This document shows, in pieces, positions 10,577 through 21,500 of a stretch of 64,000 nt of DNA. The DNA is taken from contig JBOZIK010000001.1 in assembly GCA_051453625.1 (NCBI GenBank), forward strand, positions 234,098,704 through 234,162,703, written 5' to 3'. How positions within the stretch are numbered: position 1 is the first letter of the stretch; every line of letters starts with the position of its first letter. Origin of the DNA: Welwitschia mirabilis (taxonomy: Eukaryota; Gnetophyta; Gnetopsida; Welwitschiales). Made by a program: the position numbers and the translations under genes. Under the pieces are notes generated by a model, which saw only the letters and a program-made list of their open reading frames with translations, had not been told where the DNA came from and ran no database searches.

Positions 10577-11172
10577 CAGCGCTGAGAACTGGGCATACGG
10601 AAGATTCTGATGGAAGACATCCTTTGCCAAAAGAAATGTAACATTGTTCTAAAGACATAAGCAAATGCAAAGGAAGTATCTGGACTCTCTGATGTAGAAT
10701 GGCTTAAAAAGTACCCTAACGAAGAGTGGAAGAAACTTGACAAAAGGGCATTTTTGTTGATACAGCCATGTGTTAGCAACAGGATTCTTCAATCCCATAG
10801 AAAGATTTCTACAGCAGCCGAACTATGGCAGATTTTAAGGCAGAGGTATGATCAGCCTACTAGCATGAATCAATTTTATACTGTTAACAAAGTCTTCAAG
10901 ATGAAAATGAAAAAAGGTACATTGTTCAAAGCACACCCAGACAAGATGAACAGCCTCTNNNNNNNNNNNNNNNNNNNNNNNNNNNNNNNNNNNNAAAACC
11001 TGAAGGTAATCGCGGTTCTTAGTTCCTTGCCTAATTCTTGGGAGACTGTTCACACTACCCTAATGACTGCCTCAGATACTATGTTGCATCTGAATACTAT
11101 AATTTCAAAGCTTTTGGATGCATACAAGACTAGGGTTGTTGAGTTTGTATTGGAGAAGCCCTTCTGTTCGTA
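10577..11172 (+). pseudogene. Copia C gag (UBN2-type)
   Basis: The frame contains VEWLKKYPNEEWKKLDKRA, LQSHRKISTAAELWQIL and, after a 36 N gap (10959-10994), LKVIAVLSSLPNSWETV. These are the hallmarks of copia gag: a W-x-x-x-D-x-x-A start, a conserved T/S-A-x-E-L/A-W, and an L-x-S-L-P-x-S-W near the end. One stop lies near 10659. Gag would form the virus-like particle in the cytoplasm. Confidence 0.7.
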
Positions 11173-11447
11173 GAGGACATTCTCAGAGTAGAAAAGGAGA
11201 ACGTTGGCAAAGCAAAAGCAAAAGAAAATCCATGAACAGAAAAATTGAATATTGGCACTACGAGAAGAAAGGTCATTTACAGAAGGACTACTACAGCCTC
11301 AAAAACAAGCATAAACGAAAGGAAGGAGGTAACCAACAGAACCAAGAAGAAGGACAGAGGTTGAATGCAAAAAAAGATGTTGATGTTGTGTTAATTGCAG
11401 ATGCACGAGAGATAAACGTTTCCCAATACTCTTGCCCTAATGTTTGA
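11118..11447 (+). pseudogene. Copia C gag C-terminus with mutated zinc knuckle
   Basis: At 11250-11291 the CX2CX4HX4C knuckle reads YWHYEKKGHLQKDY. The His and all spacings are kept, but each of the three Cys codons is now a Tyr codon, each by one G-to-A change (TGY to TAY). A basic tail (KNKHKRK) follows. The zinc site cannot work as it stands. Confidence 0.7.
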
Positions 11448-11640
11448 ATTTTGGATTCTGGAAATTCTTTTCATGTCTGCTCAGATGTTTCGATGATTTC
11501 TTCGTATAACAAAGTTTCAGATAAGTATGTGCATCTGAGGGATGATCGATGTTGTGAGATCAAAGAAAGTGGGTCTATGATGTTGCAAGGAAGTGACGAT
11601 AGAAAACTATTTCTTTAGGATCTCAAACGTGTGCCTCAAC
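11445..11640 (+). pseudogene. Copia C aspartic protease
   Basis: The active-site triad lies at 11454-11462 in the context ILDSGNSFHVCSD. Copia proteases usually have D-S-G/A-A-S/C-x-H-M, so this fits well. It is in frame with ESGSMMLQGSDDRKLF and LKRVPQLAKNLILVGQL, the C-terminal protease stretch (L-x-x-V-x-x-x-P-x-L-x-x-N-L-I-S). A stop separates it from gag and another lies near 11616. Confidence 0.7.
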
Positions 11641-11739
11641 TTGCTAAAAACTTAATTTTAGTAGGTCAATTAGATGTTGCTAGTTGTTCAGTCTTCTTTG
11701 ACGCAGGTGGCCGGAAGGTAACAAAAAGATGTCATGGTG

Positions 11740-12480
11740 TTGACACGAGGACAACAAGAAGGAATCCTATACACTTTGCATGCGGGTGTGGTAAAGCACA
11801 GTGTTGTTGTTGCTAGCAATGAGGACGTATCTCTTTGGTACAAGAGACTTGGACATCTTATAGTGAAACTGGCATGAAGGTTCTTAGTTCTAAAAACTTG
11901 CTTCCAAAGTTTGACTCTGTTTCTTTAGATTTTTATAAAGATTGTGCTGTTGTAAAAGCAAAACGTGTAAAGCCTAGAAAATCTATTTCTGAAAATAAAA
12001 GTGTTGGAAAGCTAGATTTGGTTTATTCTAATCTTGTTGGGCCTATGACAATGACGTCTTTTGGTGAACGCCATATTTTGTTACTTTTATTGATGACTTC
12101 AGTTGAAAAACTCGAGTGATTTCGATTCCCTTGAAAGATAGAGTCTTTGATATCTTCAAACAATTTAAAGCTAGAGTGGAAAATGAATCAAGCCATAAAG
12201 TTGAACACTTGGTGACAGATATTGGAGGTGAATACACCTCTCATGACTTTGAGATGTTTTGCATAGATAATGGAATTGTCCACACAAAGACACCTCCATA
12301 TACACCTTAGAATAATGGAGTGGCTGAAAGATATAATAGAACTGCTTTAGAAAGGTTGTGTTTATTGTTGCAGCAATTTGGAGTTCCAAAACGTCTTTGG
12401 GCTGAAGCAACCAACACAACTGCATATCATATAAATAGGTTGCCACATTCAGCACTTTAAGGAGGAATACTAGAGTTCGT
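11740..12480 (+). pseudogene. Copia C integrase
   Basis: The pre-integrase zinc part shows LYTLHAGVVKH, LWYKRLGHL and FYKDCAVVKAKRV. The core follows with KLDLVYSNLVGPM, HLVTDIGGEYTS and NNGVAERYNRT, giving the second D and the E of the D,D-35-E site; the first D region reads S-N-L where S-D-L is usual. The C-terminal part reads VPKRLWAEATNTTAYHINRL. There are several frameshifts and stops (for example after PPYTP at 12308). Lineage signs favour Tork/TNT1. Confidence 0.8.
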
Positions 12481-12843
12481 GTGGAATGGGAGGAAGTTAT
12501 CTTTCTCTCACTTGAAGATGTTTGGCTGTGAAGCGTATGTGCATCAACAAAACACAAGAAAACTGGATGAACATGCATGCAAGTGCATTTTTCTAGGGTA
12601 TGGAGGAGACAATCTTGGTTATAGGTTGTGGGATCCAATGGACAAGAAGGTGATTAGATCAGGTGATGTGGTATTCTTTGAACAGGCAATATTTTGCAAG
12701 TCACTGGAAGAGACCAAAAGGATGGAGTTCTTGACTATAGTGCTTTGCAAAAGACTTTTAAAAGATCACAAGGGTGACGGTAAAGTGAGTAATCCTCCTG
12801 ATGAGGAGGATGATGAAGATGAAGACAATCCACCTGAACTATA
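12480..12843 (+). pseudogene. Copia C integrase tail and linker to reverse transcriptase
   Basis: An open frame of 121 codons with LKMFGCEAYVHQQ, CIFLGYGGDNLGYRLWDP and VIRSGDVVFFE, the usual copia stretch after integrase, then an acidic linker (PPDEEDDEDEDNPP). The part from 12681 onward is read again, about 15 percent changed, from 13273. Confidence 0.75.
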
Positions 12844-12929
12844 ACAACCTCATCTTTGAGAAGGTGAAGATGAAAGAAAGCCTCATAGTCCTGCACAATG
12901 CGTAAGAAGGTCTACTAGTCCCAGAAGAG

Positions 12930-13172
12930 CACCTGTTAGGTATTCTCCATCATTGCATTATATTTTGTACACGGATCAAGTAGAATCTGAAACATATCAG
13001 AAAGCTACCTCTTCACGTAACTCAGAGAAGTGGAATGTTGCAATACAAGAAGAGTTGGATGCTTTAAAGCATAATGACAGATGGGATGTCGTTTGTTTGC
13101 CAGCTGGGAAACGTGCCTTGTCCAATAGATGGGTCTTCAGGATAAAGGAAAAGGCAAATGGAAAAGAACATT
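12930..13172 (+). pseudogene. Copia C reverse transcriptase, N-terminal part (first copy)
   Basis: The frame reads RYSPSLHYILYTDQ, then EKWNVAIQEELDALKHND and LPAGKRALSNRWVFRIKEKANG. This matches the start of the copia RVT_2 domain (W-x-x-A-M-x-E-E-x-x-x-L, then P-x-G-x-x-x-x-x-x-K-W-V-F-K-x-K). It stops at a 100 N gap. Confidence 0.75.
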
Positions 13173-13272
13173 NNNNNNNNNNNNNNNNNNNNNNNNNNNN
13201 NNNNNNNNNNNNNNNNNNNNNNNNNNNNNNNNNNNNNNNNNNNNNNNNNNNNNNNNNNNNNNNNNNNNNNNN

Positions 13273-14066
13273 GAACAACAAATATTTTACAAGTCACTAG
13301 AACACAACCAAAAGGAGGGAGTTCCTGCCTCTAGCACTTTACAAAATACTTTTAAAATTCCAGATCACGAGGGTGACTATAAAGCGAGTAATCCTCCTAA
13401 TGACAAGGATGATGAAGATGAAGACAATCCACCTATACTGCAACGATCTGATCTTTCAGAAGGTAATAATGAAGGAGAGCCTCATACTCCTACACATTAG
13501 GTAAGAAGGTCTACTCTTCCCAATAGAGCACCTGTTAGATATTCCCCGTCATTGCATTATATTTTGTACACAAATAAAGGAGAACCTGAAACATATCAGG
13601 AAGTTGTTTCTTCGCCTAACTCAGAGAACTGCAATGTTGCAATGAAAGAAGAGTTAGATGCTTGAAGGCATAATAATACATAGGATGTGGTTCCCTTGTC
13701 AGCTGGGAAACGTGCCTTACCCAACAGATGGATCTTTAGAATAAAAGAAGAGGCAAATGGAAAGGAGCGTTACAAGGCAAACCAAGTATTGATTTTACTG
13801 AAATTTTTTCTCTAGTGGTAAAGCATTCTTCTATCTGTGTTATCTTGTCCATTATTGCTATCTTGAATTTAAAATTAGAGCAGTTGGATATTAAGACTGC
13901 ACGTTCGCATAGTGATCTTGAAGGAGAAATTTATATGAGATTGACTGAAGTTTTGAAACGAAGGAGAAGAACTTGGTCTATAAGTTGAACACAAGTTTGT
14001 ATGGACTGAAACAGGCACTGAGGCAATGGTATAAGAAATTTGACAGCTTCATGTAAGAACAAAAAT
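13273..14066 (+). pseudogene. Copia C linker and reverse transcriptase (second, diverged copy)
   Basis: Bases 13273-13770 repeat 12681-13172 with about 15 percent difference. The frame then goes on with FTEIFSLVVKHSSICVIL, LEQLDIKTARSHSDLEGEIYM and, in another frame, KLNTSLYGLKQALRQWYKKF. These are reverse transcriptase blocks of TNT1-like copia; the catalytic YVDD block would lie in the 839 N gap. Stops and shifts are frequent. Confidence 0.75.
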
Positions 14067-14905
14067 NNNNNNNNNNNNNNNNNNNNNNNNNNNNNNNNNN
14101 NNNNNNNNNNNNNNNNNNNNNNNNNNNNNNNNNNNNNNNNNNNNNNNNNNNNNNNNNNNNNNNNNNNNNNNNNNNNNNNNNNNNNNNNNNNNNNNNNNNN
14201 NNNNNNNNNNNNNNNNNNNNNNNNNNNNNNNNNNNNNNNNNNNNNNNNNNNNNNNNNNNNNNNNNNNNNNNNNNNNNNNNNNNNNNNNNNNNNNNNNNNN
14301 NNNNNNNNNNNNNNNNNNNNNNNNNNNNNNNNNNNNNNNNNNNNNNNNNNNNNNNNNNNNNNNNNNNNNNNNNNNNNNNNNNNNNNNNNNNNNNNNNNNN
14401 NNNNNNNNNNNNNNNNNNNNNNNNNNNNNNNNNNNNNNNNNNNNNNNNNNNNNNNNNNNNNNNNNNNNNNNNNNNNNNNNNNNNNNNNNNNNNNNNNNNN
14501 NNNNNNNNNNNNNNNNNNNNNNNNNNNNNNNNNNNNNNNNNNNNNNNNNNNNNNNNNNNNNNNNNNNNNNNNNNNNNNNNNNNNNNNNNNNNNNNNNNNN
14601 NNNNNNNNNNNNNNNNNNNNNNNNNNNNNNNNNNNNNNNNNNNNNNNNNNNNNNNNNNNNNNNNNNNNNNNNNNNNNNNNNNNNNNNNNNNNNNNNNNNN
14701 NNNNNNNNNNNNNNNNNNNNNNNNNNNNNNNNNNNNNNNNNNNNNNNNNNNNNNNNNNNNNNNNNNNNNNNNNNNNNNNNNNNNNNNNNNNNNNNNNNNN
14801 NNNNNNNNNNNNNNNNNNNNNNNNNNNNNNNNNNNNNNNNNNNNNNNNNNNNNNNNNNNNNNNNNNNNNNNNNNNNNNNNNNNNNNNNNNNNNNNNNNNN
14901 NNNNN
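14067..14905. other. Assembly gap (839 N)
   Basis: It hides the end of copia reverse transcriptase, RNase H and the start of the 3' LTR. Long frames that appear to cross it are not real. Confidence 0.99.
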
Positions 14906-15060
14906 TATACTTGGCTTGTAATCTTTGAAGAAGATAATATAGCTCTGCATTGCTTTCCCGTGGTTTTTCCTCTCATTGGGGTTTTCCATGTAAATCGTTG
15001 TGTCTTTGTGTTCACTTGCTGCTTTCCTTCATCACTTTGCTATTGTGCATTTTCGTAACA
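14906..15060 (+). repeat. Copia C 3' LTR (right end only)
   Basis: From 'tacttggcttgtaatct' to CGTAACA it matches 10056-10217 of the 5' LTR. Its last part is repeated at 15233-15311. Confidence 0.75.
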
Positions 15061-15478
15061 CCTCTGATGTTGAGTGTTACAAAAAACGCAACAGAAAATA
15101 CGAACACAACAACAAAAGAAAACCACAACAAGAAGAAGAAGCAAGCAAGGACAAAGAGCTTAACGTGGTTTGGGCATTTTCTACCCTACGTCCACAGAAC
15201 AATGCAACCTTCTATTAGATTTGAATAGTGAGGTTTTCCACATAAATCGTTGTGTCTTTCTATTCTCTTACTGCTTTGCTTCATCGCTTTGCTGTTGTGC
15301 ATTTTCGTAACACCTTTGATGTTGATTATTACAAAAAACGCAACAAAAATACAAATGCAACAACAAAAGAAAACAAGAAGAAGAAGAAGAAGCAAACAAG
15401 GATAGAGAGATTAACGTGGTTTGGGCCTTTTCTACCTTATGTCCATAAAACAATGCAACCCTTGAATAGTGAGAAGAC
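14981..15478. repeat. Tandem duplication of a junction between two LTRs
   Basis: Unit 1 (14981-15232) and unit 2 (15233-15478) are similar end to end. Each unit contains the end of the copia C LTR (CGTAACA), 8 bases, then the end of a family B LTR on the opposite strand (minus CAACA at 15069 and 15320) and the stretch around 'ttaacgtggtttgggc'. The duplication therefore arose after the two LTRs met. Confidence 0.75.
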
Positions 15479-15700
15479 ACAAGACATTTTCAAAAGCACA
15501 AGGAACAAACCCAAACTTCATACTACTTCCTCCAAACCAATCCTCCTTTTAGAGACTCATTTTACGGTTAAAACCCTAAAATAAACATGAGTTGACTTTG
15601 ACTCAACTCGAAGCCACATGAGACATAATAAATATCCATTTACAAAAGGGTGAGACCTTTGCGCCTCCTCGTGCCAACAAACAATAAAGAGTATCAAACT
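15320..15700 (-). repeat. Family B copia LTR, second copy (minus strand)
   Basis: On the minus strand it runs from about TGTTGGCACGAGG (near 15685) through the CCACGTTAATCTC stretch to the end in TAATCAACA at 15320. It aligns with 7205-7600. The 5' limit is uncertain. Confidence 0.5.
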
Positions 15701-15949
15701 AGCATTAACAGAGACAACCTCCAAAACACTATACATGTGGCTTTCCAAAAGAGTTGGGAAACTAGAAACACACGTTATGCAAAATAGAGACTAGCAACAA
15801 AAAGACCATGTGAACACTATACAACTTCCACTACAAAAAGTCATAGCACTAGGAGAACACACATCGAAACAACTCAAAAAGTATCACAAAATAATCTCCT
15901 CCTCCCTAGCAGTAATGTTAACCCATCTGGAAGACATAACCTTCTGAAA

Positions 15950-16330
15950 GAAGTTATTATCCTTCTTAAGCTCTAGAGAATTCCTATTTATTTGTTTAGA
16001 TTTCCTACAATACCAACATCTCAAAGGTCTTCATTTAAGCTACAATCTGATTTCCCTTCACCAATAAAGCCTCACTTATAGATGAAGTATCAATACTGAC
16101 TAAATGACAAGTTCCTCGACCAAAACAACATTGACCACATCATCAAAGTTTAATAAATAAAAAGTATTTGCTACTCATTGTTGTCATAAGGCTATCACAA
16201 GATTTGGGCAATGAACTAAGAAAAGTCATTGTCTGGTCCTTATCAAAGATTTTCACTCTAGCAACCACCTATGACAATAAAATTCAATGACATGTGAAAA
16301 GCGGACCAGCCCTTTAACTATTTCAATCTT
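15950..16330 (-). pseudogene. Family B copia gag, second copy
   Basis: The minus strand carries a zinc knuckle at 16018-15977 that reads CWYCRKSKQINRNS: the first two Cys are kept, His became Gln and the last Cys became Ser. Further upstream, near 16260-16190, it reads DKDQTMTFLSSLPKSCD, the L-x-S-L-P-x-S block of UBN2 gag. Pol is absent, as in the first copy. Confidence 0.5.
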
Positions 16331-16399
16331 TTACTTCTATAGCTTAAGATGAAGAAACACACTAATGATAGTTACTCTCTACCTAGTAAAGGCTCTCTA

Positions 16400-17690
16400 G
16401 CATAGATTAGAAATACATATCATCCCATTTTTTGAATTTTAAAATGTCTTTAAATCAGCCAACATTTTGACAAGGTTGGCAACATGTTATGTATCAAAAT
16501 ATAGGGAATATTTTGCCAACATTTTCAAAATTGTCCTTAACATTTTCACAAATGTCACGTTGACAGGCAAGGTGAGAAACAAGATGCAAAAAATTGAAAG
16601 AGGATTTGGACACTCACTTTTTTCTAGCATCAACTTTTTCCTAGCATCAACTTCTCTCTTCCGCCATGAGTTCTCATCTTCCATCTCATATCCAAAGCCT
16701 TTAATATTTTTTTCCTTTTTTGGGTCATTTTAAGTCCAAAATGTTTCAAAAGAAGCACAATACATGGCAATGCAATACTACTAGCATGATGGCAACTAAA
16801 GCTCTCTGCACATAACGAACATGCGTCATTAAATGCTTATATATTACTTTCTCTAACTTTTGTTTCCAATATAAGTAAACTTTGAAACAATATAATATGT
16901 TATTTTGGAAATCAAAAATTGATTTTGGATATGTATAATATTGTATAACTATACATTAGCTCTTTAGATGAAATAATTAATCTACTTCTGAAGTTGAATA
17001 ACAGATGTATGGGCTTTTGGTAAACTACTTGACATCCAATCAATGAGTGTACACCAAATGCTTCTTAAAGCACTTATTTTTAATATTTTCTAGCTTTGAT
17101 TGATTAACTTATAAAAGTATTAATTTCCTCTTTAAAAAACAAAAAAAAGCAATTATCAACATTTTATCAACTCAATGGCAACATCTCTCCCAACACCACA
17201 TTTTGAATTTGCCTATATTTAAATTTGTCGACATTTTAATCACTGCTCTCTAGTCTTCTCCACAAGTCAAGTGTGATCTTTTCACCATCCACATCTGTGA
17301 GAAAATCATCCAAACATTGCCGAAAAGTCTACTAGTCCATTTACTCCAATTTCAACAAAGACATACCATTAGGTTTTGTAGTCAATCCCTATATAAGTAG
17401 TTCAATATTATGCTCATACAATATGTCTTCTAACTTCAACTTCTAGGCTTATAATTCTTCCCCTATCCATCTATCAAATCTACCTTCTTCTCCATTGGCA
17501 TATGGCTACAGTTACAAAAGGAATATTGACTTTACAATTACAAACCTCTATGTTGTAATCCACGAGCATAGACATAGAAACAATGCACTAGACTTCCTAG
17601 AACATACACATGCTCATGCTAAAATCATAAAAGCATCAAGGGCAATTTAGGAATGTAAGAAAGCCTTAGGATTAGGGGCCATGGGAGAAC
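16400..17690. other. Unassigned repeat-like DNA
   Basis: No gene is seen. Words such as 'gccaacattttgacaa', 'ggcaacat' and 'gtcgacatttt' recur at 16450-16560 and 17155-17235 and also at 3640 and 4430-4510. They may mark the ends of short DNA elements. The rest is AT-rich and unrecognised. Confidence 0.35.
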
Positions 17691-17990
17691 AGCTTCAATA
17701 CTTCTCATTACAAAAAATAGCGATACGAAACAATAATCAACAAAGGATAACTCACAAAAATAGTAATTAAGGAACAATATAATGTGATCTTGTCCTTTCT
17801 AACTTACATCCACAAACACTCTTTGATTATTACAATAACTTGAAGACACAACTTTAATTACTAAAAGATCAGCCGACAATAACATATTTCTCAACCCATT
17901 CCCCCCTTTTCAAGACTTTTAAGGTTAAAACTGTAACATGGCCATCAGTTAAAATAACTTGACACCTTATTGTTATGTTAAGCCAAATTA
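17690..17990 (-). repeat. Family B-like LTR fragment, third copy
   Basis: It shares the order 'cttacatccacaa', 'caagacttttaaggttaaaa' and the end 'atgttaagccaaa' with the LTR at 15410-15690. It is shorter and more diverged. Confidence 0.35.
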
Positions 17991-17999
17991 ATTTTCATT

Positions 18000-18960
18000 C
18001 CTATTGGATACCAACCCGACCCCCTCATTCTTACTCTAGCCCCACCTTCCTTCTCAACTCTATTCTCCCATCTTACCACCCTCTTTCTTTCTTCATTCCC
18101 CTTTCTCTTTTCCCTCTCCCCATGCCTTTTTCCTCCCTTTTCTTCATTTCTCCTCTTCTTATTCCTTTCCTCTGACCCATTCCATGCCTTAAGCGTGGAA
18201 TCTGATGCATCCATTCCATGCCTTAAGCATGGAATCTCATGTCTTCCACACCCAAGGCATGGAACTCAACTCCTTTCCATGCCCATGGAAGACACTCCAA
18301 CACCCTTCTCGTTCTCATCTGATAACAATTATCAACTTTAGCAACAAGTTTCTGCTCCAGCTTTGGTTGCTTCGGCTCAGGGATCTACTTTCGATCTCTC
18401 CTACCTTCTGAACCCCACGGCATTAGGAAGACCCCTTCAAATAGCATCCTTTATTTGAAAGGGCTTAAACTCCACATTAGTTTTCCTCCATCTCCCCTTT
18501 GTCATCATTTCCTCCTTCCCACTCCTTTTCCTCTTCACCCCCTTCTCCTTCCCCTCAAAGGACCCAGATTTCACATGCAAGGCATGAACCCACCTATTCC
18601 CCACCAAAGGTATAAAATCCCTCTCTCTTCCACGCCTTGGGCATGGAATCCAGCTCCAGGCACTCTCCTCAGCCTAATGTCAGCCTTCAATGGATCACAA
18701 GAAGAAATTTTGGATGAGGAACCTCCTTTGCGATCGACCAAAAACTAGAATCTTTAGTCACCTCCTTCAGCAATAGCTATCAAACAACCTCTAGACTTCA
18801 TCCCAAACGAAGACCCCTTCTTCAACCTCAGAACCTGCACTCCACCCTTCATTATTTCTCCTCCCCTGTCCCCTTTTTCTACGTTTTCTCCCTTCCCTCC
18901 TTTGCCCTCTCCTTTCTCTCTTTCCTTCTCTCTCCCACCTCAACACCCACTACATTCAAC
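18000..18960. repeat. Pyrimidine-rich tract with repeated inverted motif TTCCATGCC...GGCATGGAA
   Basis: The plus strand is dominated by C and T runs. Imperfect inverted repeats occur at 18178-18202, 18213-18235, 18243-18265, 18273-18293 and 18628-18652, for example 'attccatgccttaagcat' followed by GGAAT. A half motif lies near 18960-18980. No convincing protein is encoded on either strand, and long frames here follow from the base bias. Confidence 0.55.
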
Positions 18961-20200
18961 GCCTTTAGCATGGAATGCAAGACAATCTGCACCCTGGTCG
19001 TGACAGATACCTCTCTCATTCCCTCAGTAGCCCCAATAGATCCACCAACCTCCAGCCTAGCTCTTATCCAATTAGACTCCTCCTCTAGTTGTCTTCTCTC
19101 TAGAAAATTGGTTCTCCAAACCATCTCAGATTGCTTCAACTCCTCCTACCTAGCTTCTTCTGCAAAGGGCATGATTGTTAGACTTCCATCATTTAGATTC
19201 AAAGGTTGCATGAAATCCTTAGAATGCACCAAAATCAAGCAGGCCTTCCCATGACATTGCATTACAGGGGGAGCACCAGCTTGATGACGAAGGAGGTGAC
19301 CACTGTCCTAGTGGAGTGATCCTCTTTGGCACCATTAGGGACCAGGCACACATCTCATCGTTACTTCTTCCAGTCTTCCAAGTGCTGCAACATTGTTGAG
19401 TCCTAGCTTGGTGTGAAGGCAACAAGGAGATGCCATCCACATTCATCATCACATCCCTTTTGCTTTCTTCCATGTCACTCCCTCTTCTCTACCTTATGTC
19501 AAAAGAGGCACTCTTTCCTTTTCTCTCTTGCTTCTTGGTATCTGCATTTGGGAGACCCTCTCCTTGTTTTCTCTCTCACACCCAAACATCCTCCAATGTT
19601 ATAAAGATTATTTGTTAAACTAGAGTCTCCTTTTCCCATGTCAGGTAGCAATCTCACTCAAATGCGAAAATCCCTTTTCAAAACTCACAGCAACCTGGTG
19701 ACATCATCTCCAGCACAAAGAAGGCTCACAAAAAAGACTAACAAAGAAAACAGAAGACGCTTCCTCCTGTTGAACAAGTTTATCTACAGACCTCTTCATG
19801 GCTACTGATGTCTTCTCTTCATATCAACACCCCCCCCCCCCCCCTGAGGGCCACCAACCAACTTTGTCCGTTGGGAAAGACCTATATATACCCTCTTCTT
19901 CTCTTTGACGTGAAAGCAATGTTTTACAGCTAAAAAAGAATAAACATGTTTTGTTTCTTCTCGTTACTCTGTTCCTTACAGTTCGTAAGCAAAGCACAAA
20001 GAGTGTACGAACCTTATTCAATGCAGCCTCCCTCTTATGACAAAGAGAGATCTTTACTTTCAATGGAAGAAGAACACACTTNNNNNNNNNNNNNNNNNNN
20101 NGCTTCCAAAGAACTTTGCCCAGTACATTACAACCTTAAAAGAAGATGCTTACTACAACCTCTGTTCCCACACCCACAAGAATAGTTCCATCCCCTCCAT
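18960..20200. other. Unassigned region with poly-C run and a TATA-like site
   Basis: No gene is recognised; a few open frames of 80 to 90 codons have no family likeness. A run of 15 C lies at 19830-19844 and a TATA-like CTATATATA at 19882. The layout could be a decayed LTR promoter. A 20 N gap is at 20082-20101. Confidence 0.35.
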
Positions 20201-20212
20201 TACGGCACCTTG

Positions 20213-20386
20213 GAACAATTTGAAGGACAGCGCCTTCCTTAGGCACCCTCACCTTTTTTTCCTTCTTTTCAATTCCCTTCGTGCTATGAGGTGTTTCCAG
20301 AACAATTTGGAGGACAGCTCCTTCCTTAGGCATCCTTACCTCTTTTTGCTCCCATTCAGTTACCCTCGTGCTATGAGGTGTTCCCA
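20213..20386. repeat. Tandem duplication, 87 bp unit
   Basis: Two copies (20213-20299 and 20300-20386) each run from 'gaacaatttg' through 'ggacagc' and 'ccttccttaggca' to 'cgtgctatgaggtgtt'. Differences are few. Confidence 0.85.
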
Positions 20387-20539
20387 CTAGGCTAAGCCCA
20401 TGCTCTACCTTGTTTCTTAGTTACTTTGTACCCTGAGGGATATCATTGGCTACCAAATTTCCAATAGCCCTGTAAAAGAAGCCCAAGCTACGTCACCCTG
20501 GAAAGCAAACGTTGTTGTCCTTTCCACACCTAGAGAGAA

Positions 20540-21120
20540 GAATTTACTTCAACAATTCCCTTGTTTATTATATCTTTATGTTGACCACATAATGTGAAAA
20601 AGGTGGTTAGATTATACAACCATGTTGAGACCATCATATGATGAAAACTATAGCTTTAGAAAAGAGATTACAATAAAAAGGAGTTATAAAGGTTTCTTGA
20701 TTTATTGCCCTACATCTACACTATTTATGTCCCTCAAACTATTAAGAAGGGCATCTTATGACGTTATGTGTTTCTTGTATATTTATATTCTCATAAGCAT
20801 TCTCCTATCAATAAGAGCTCTACGCTACTTACTCAAAGATGGAGGCTAGAAGGTGTTGAACCCCATTAAATCTCTTGTGTGCATTTTACTACTATTCGCA
20901 TTTGTGTCTTTCCCCCCATTACTAGGCTTTCTTTGATAACACATCTAACCCACATATACTGCATAAATATACCTCCTATAACATCATGAAAGAAAGGGCC
21001 TTTACGCCAATGAAACAAAAAAGAAAAGTCAAGCCAATAAAACAACAAGGGACATAATAAAAAAGGGAGAAATGTAGCTTCACTTTATCTGATAGTTTAC
21101 TCACTAAGCACATCTTGAAG
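20540..21120 (-). repeat. Family B-like LTR fragment, fourth copy
   Basis: Bases 20990-21090 share 'ccaataaaacaacaaggg', ATAATAAAAAAGGGA and 'gcttcacttt' with 7585-7650. Further alignment is weak. Confidence 0.35.
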
Positions 21121-21472
21121 CTCCCTTTTTTAGATTAGTTGAAGGTGTTTGAGATTCCTCCTTAACAATTGGGAACTTGTTGCTAACTCCATGACCAAAT
21201 CTAAAACAAATAGAATCCTGTATTTGAAAAATGTAACTACCACCTTGTTGGATATACAAACAAGAAAGTTAGTTTACCACATGATGCCTTTAATGACGCT
21301 TTGACCATCTTGGATAAGGGAAATTCAAGACAAAATGATTCTCCAGTAAAGAGAAGGAGGCACAATGATAAATTCAATGTCTTGGATACAAATGGTGGTA
21401 TGTTATAAGTTAAAGGGACTGTACAAGAAAATATTGCTAGAAATCATATAAGAAAATATTGCTAGAACTTAA

Positions 21473-21500
21473 AAGAAGAAGAAGAAGAAGAAGAAACAAA
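21473..21500. repeat. AAG microsatellite
   Basis: About eight AAG units in a row. Confidence 0.85.

Larger units (their letters stand above)
9569..15060 (+). mobile_element. Copia C: Tork/TNT1-like Ty1/copia retrotransposon (decayed)
   Basis: Order on the plus strand: 5' LTR, iMet-type primer site, purine-rich leader, gag with zinc knuckle, protease, integrase, reverse transcriptase, an 839 N gap, and a 3' LTR end. The domain order (integrase before reverse transcriptase) is that of Ty1/copia, and motifs match the Tork/TNT1 lineage. A 100 N gap at 13173-13272 is followed by a second, diverged reading of the region before it, so two copies may be joined here. Confidence 0.85.

Noticed and set aside
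17975-19139. Several open frames of 66 to 97 codons on both strands
   Set aside because: They follow from the strong pyrimidine bias of the tract (long runs without stops), have no family likeness and no shared frame.
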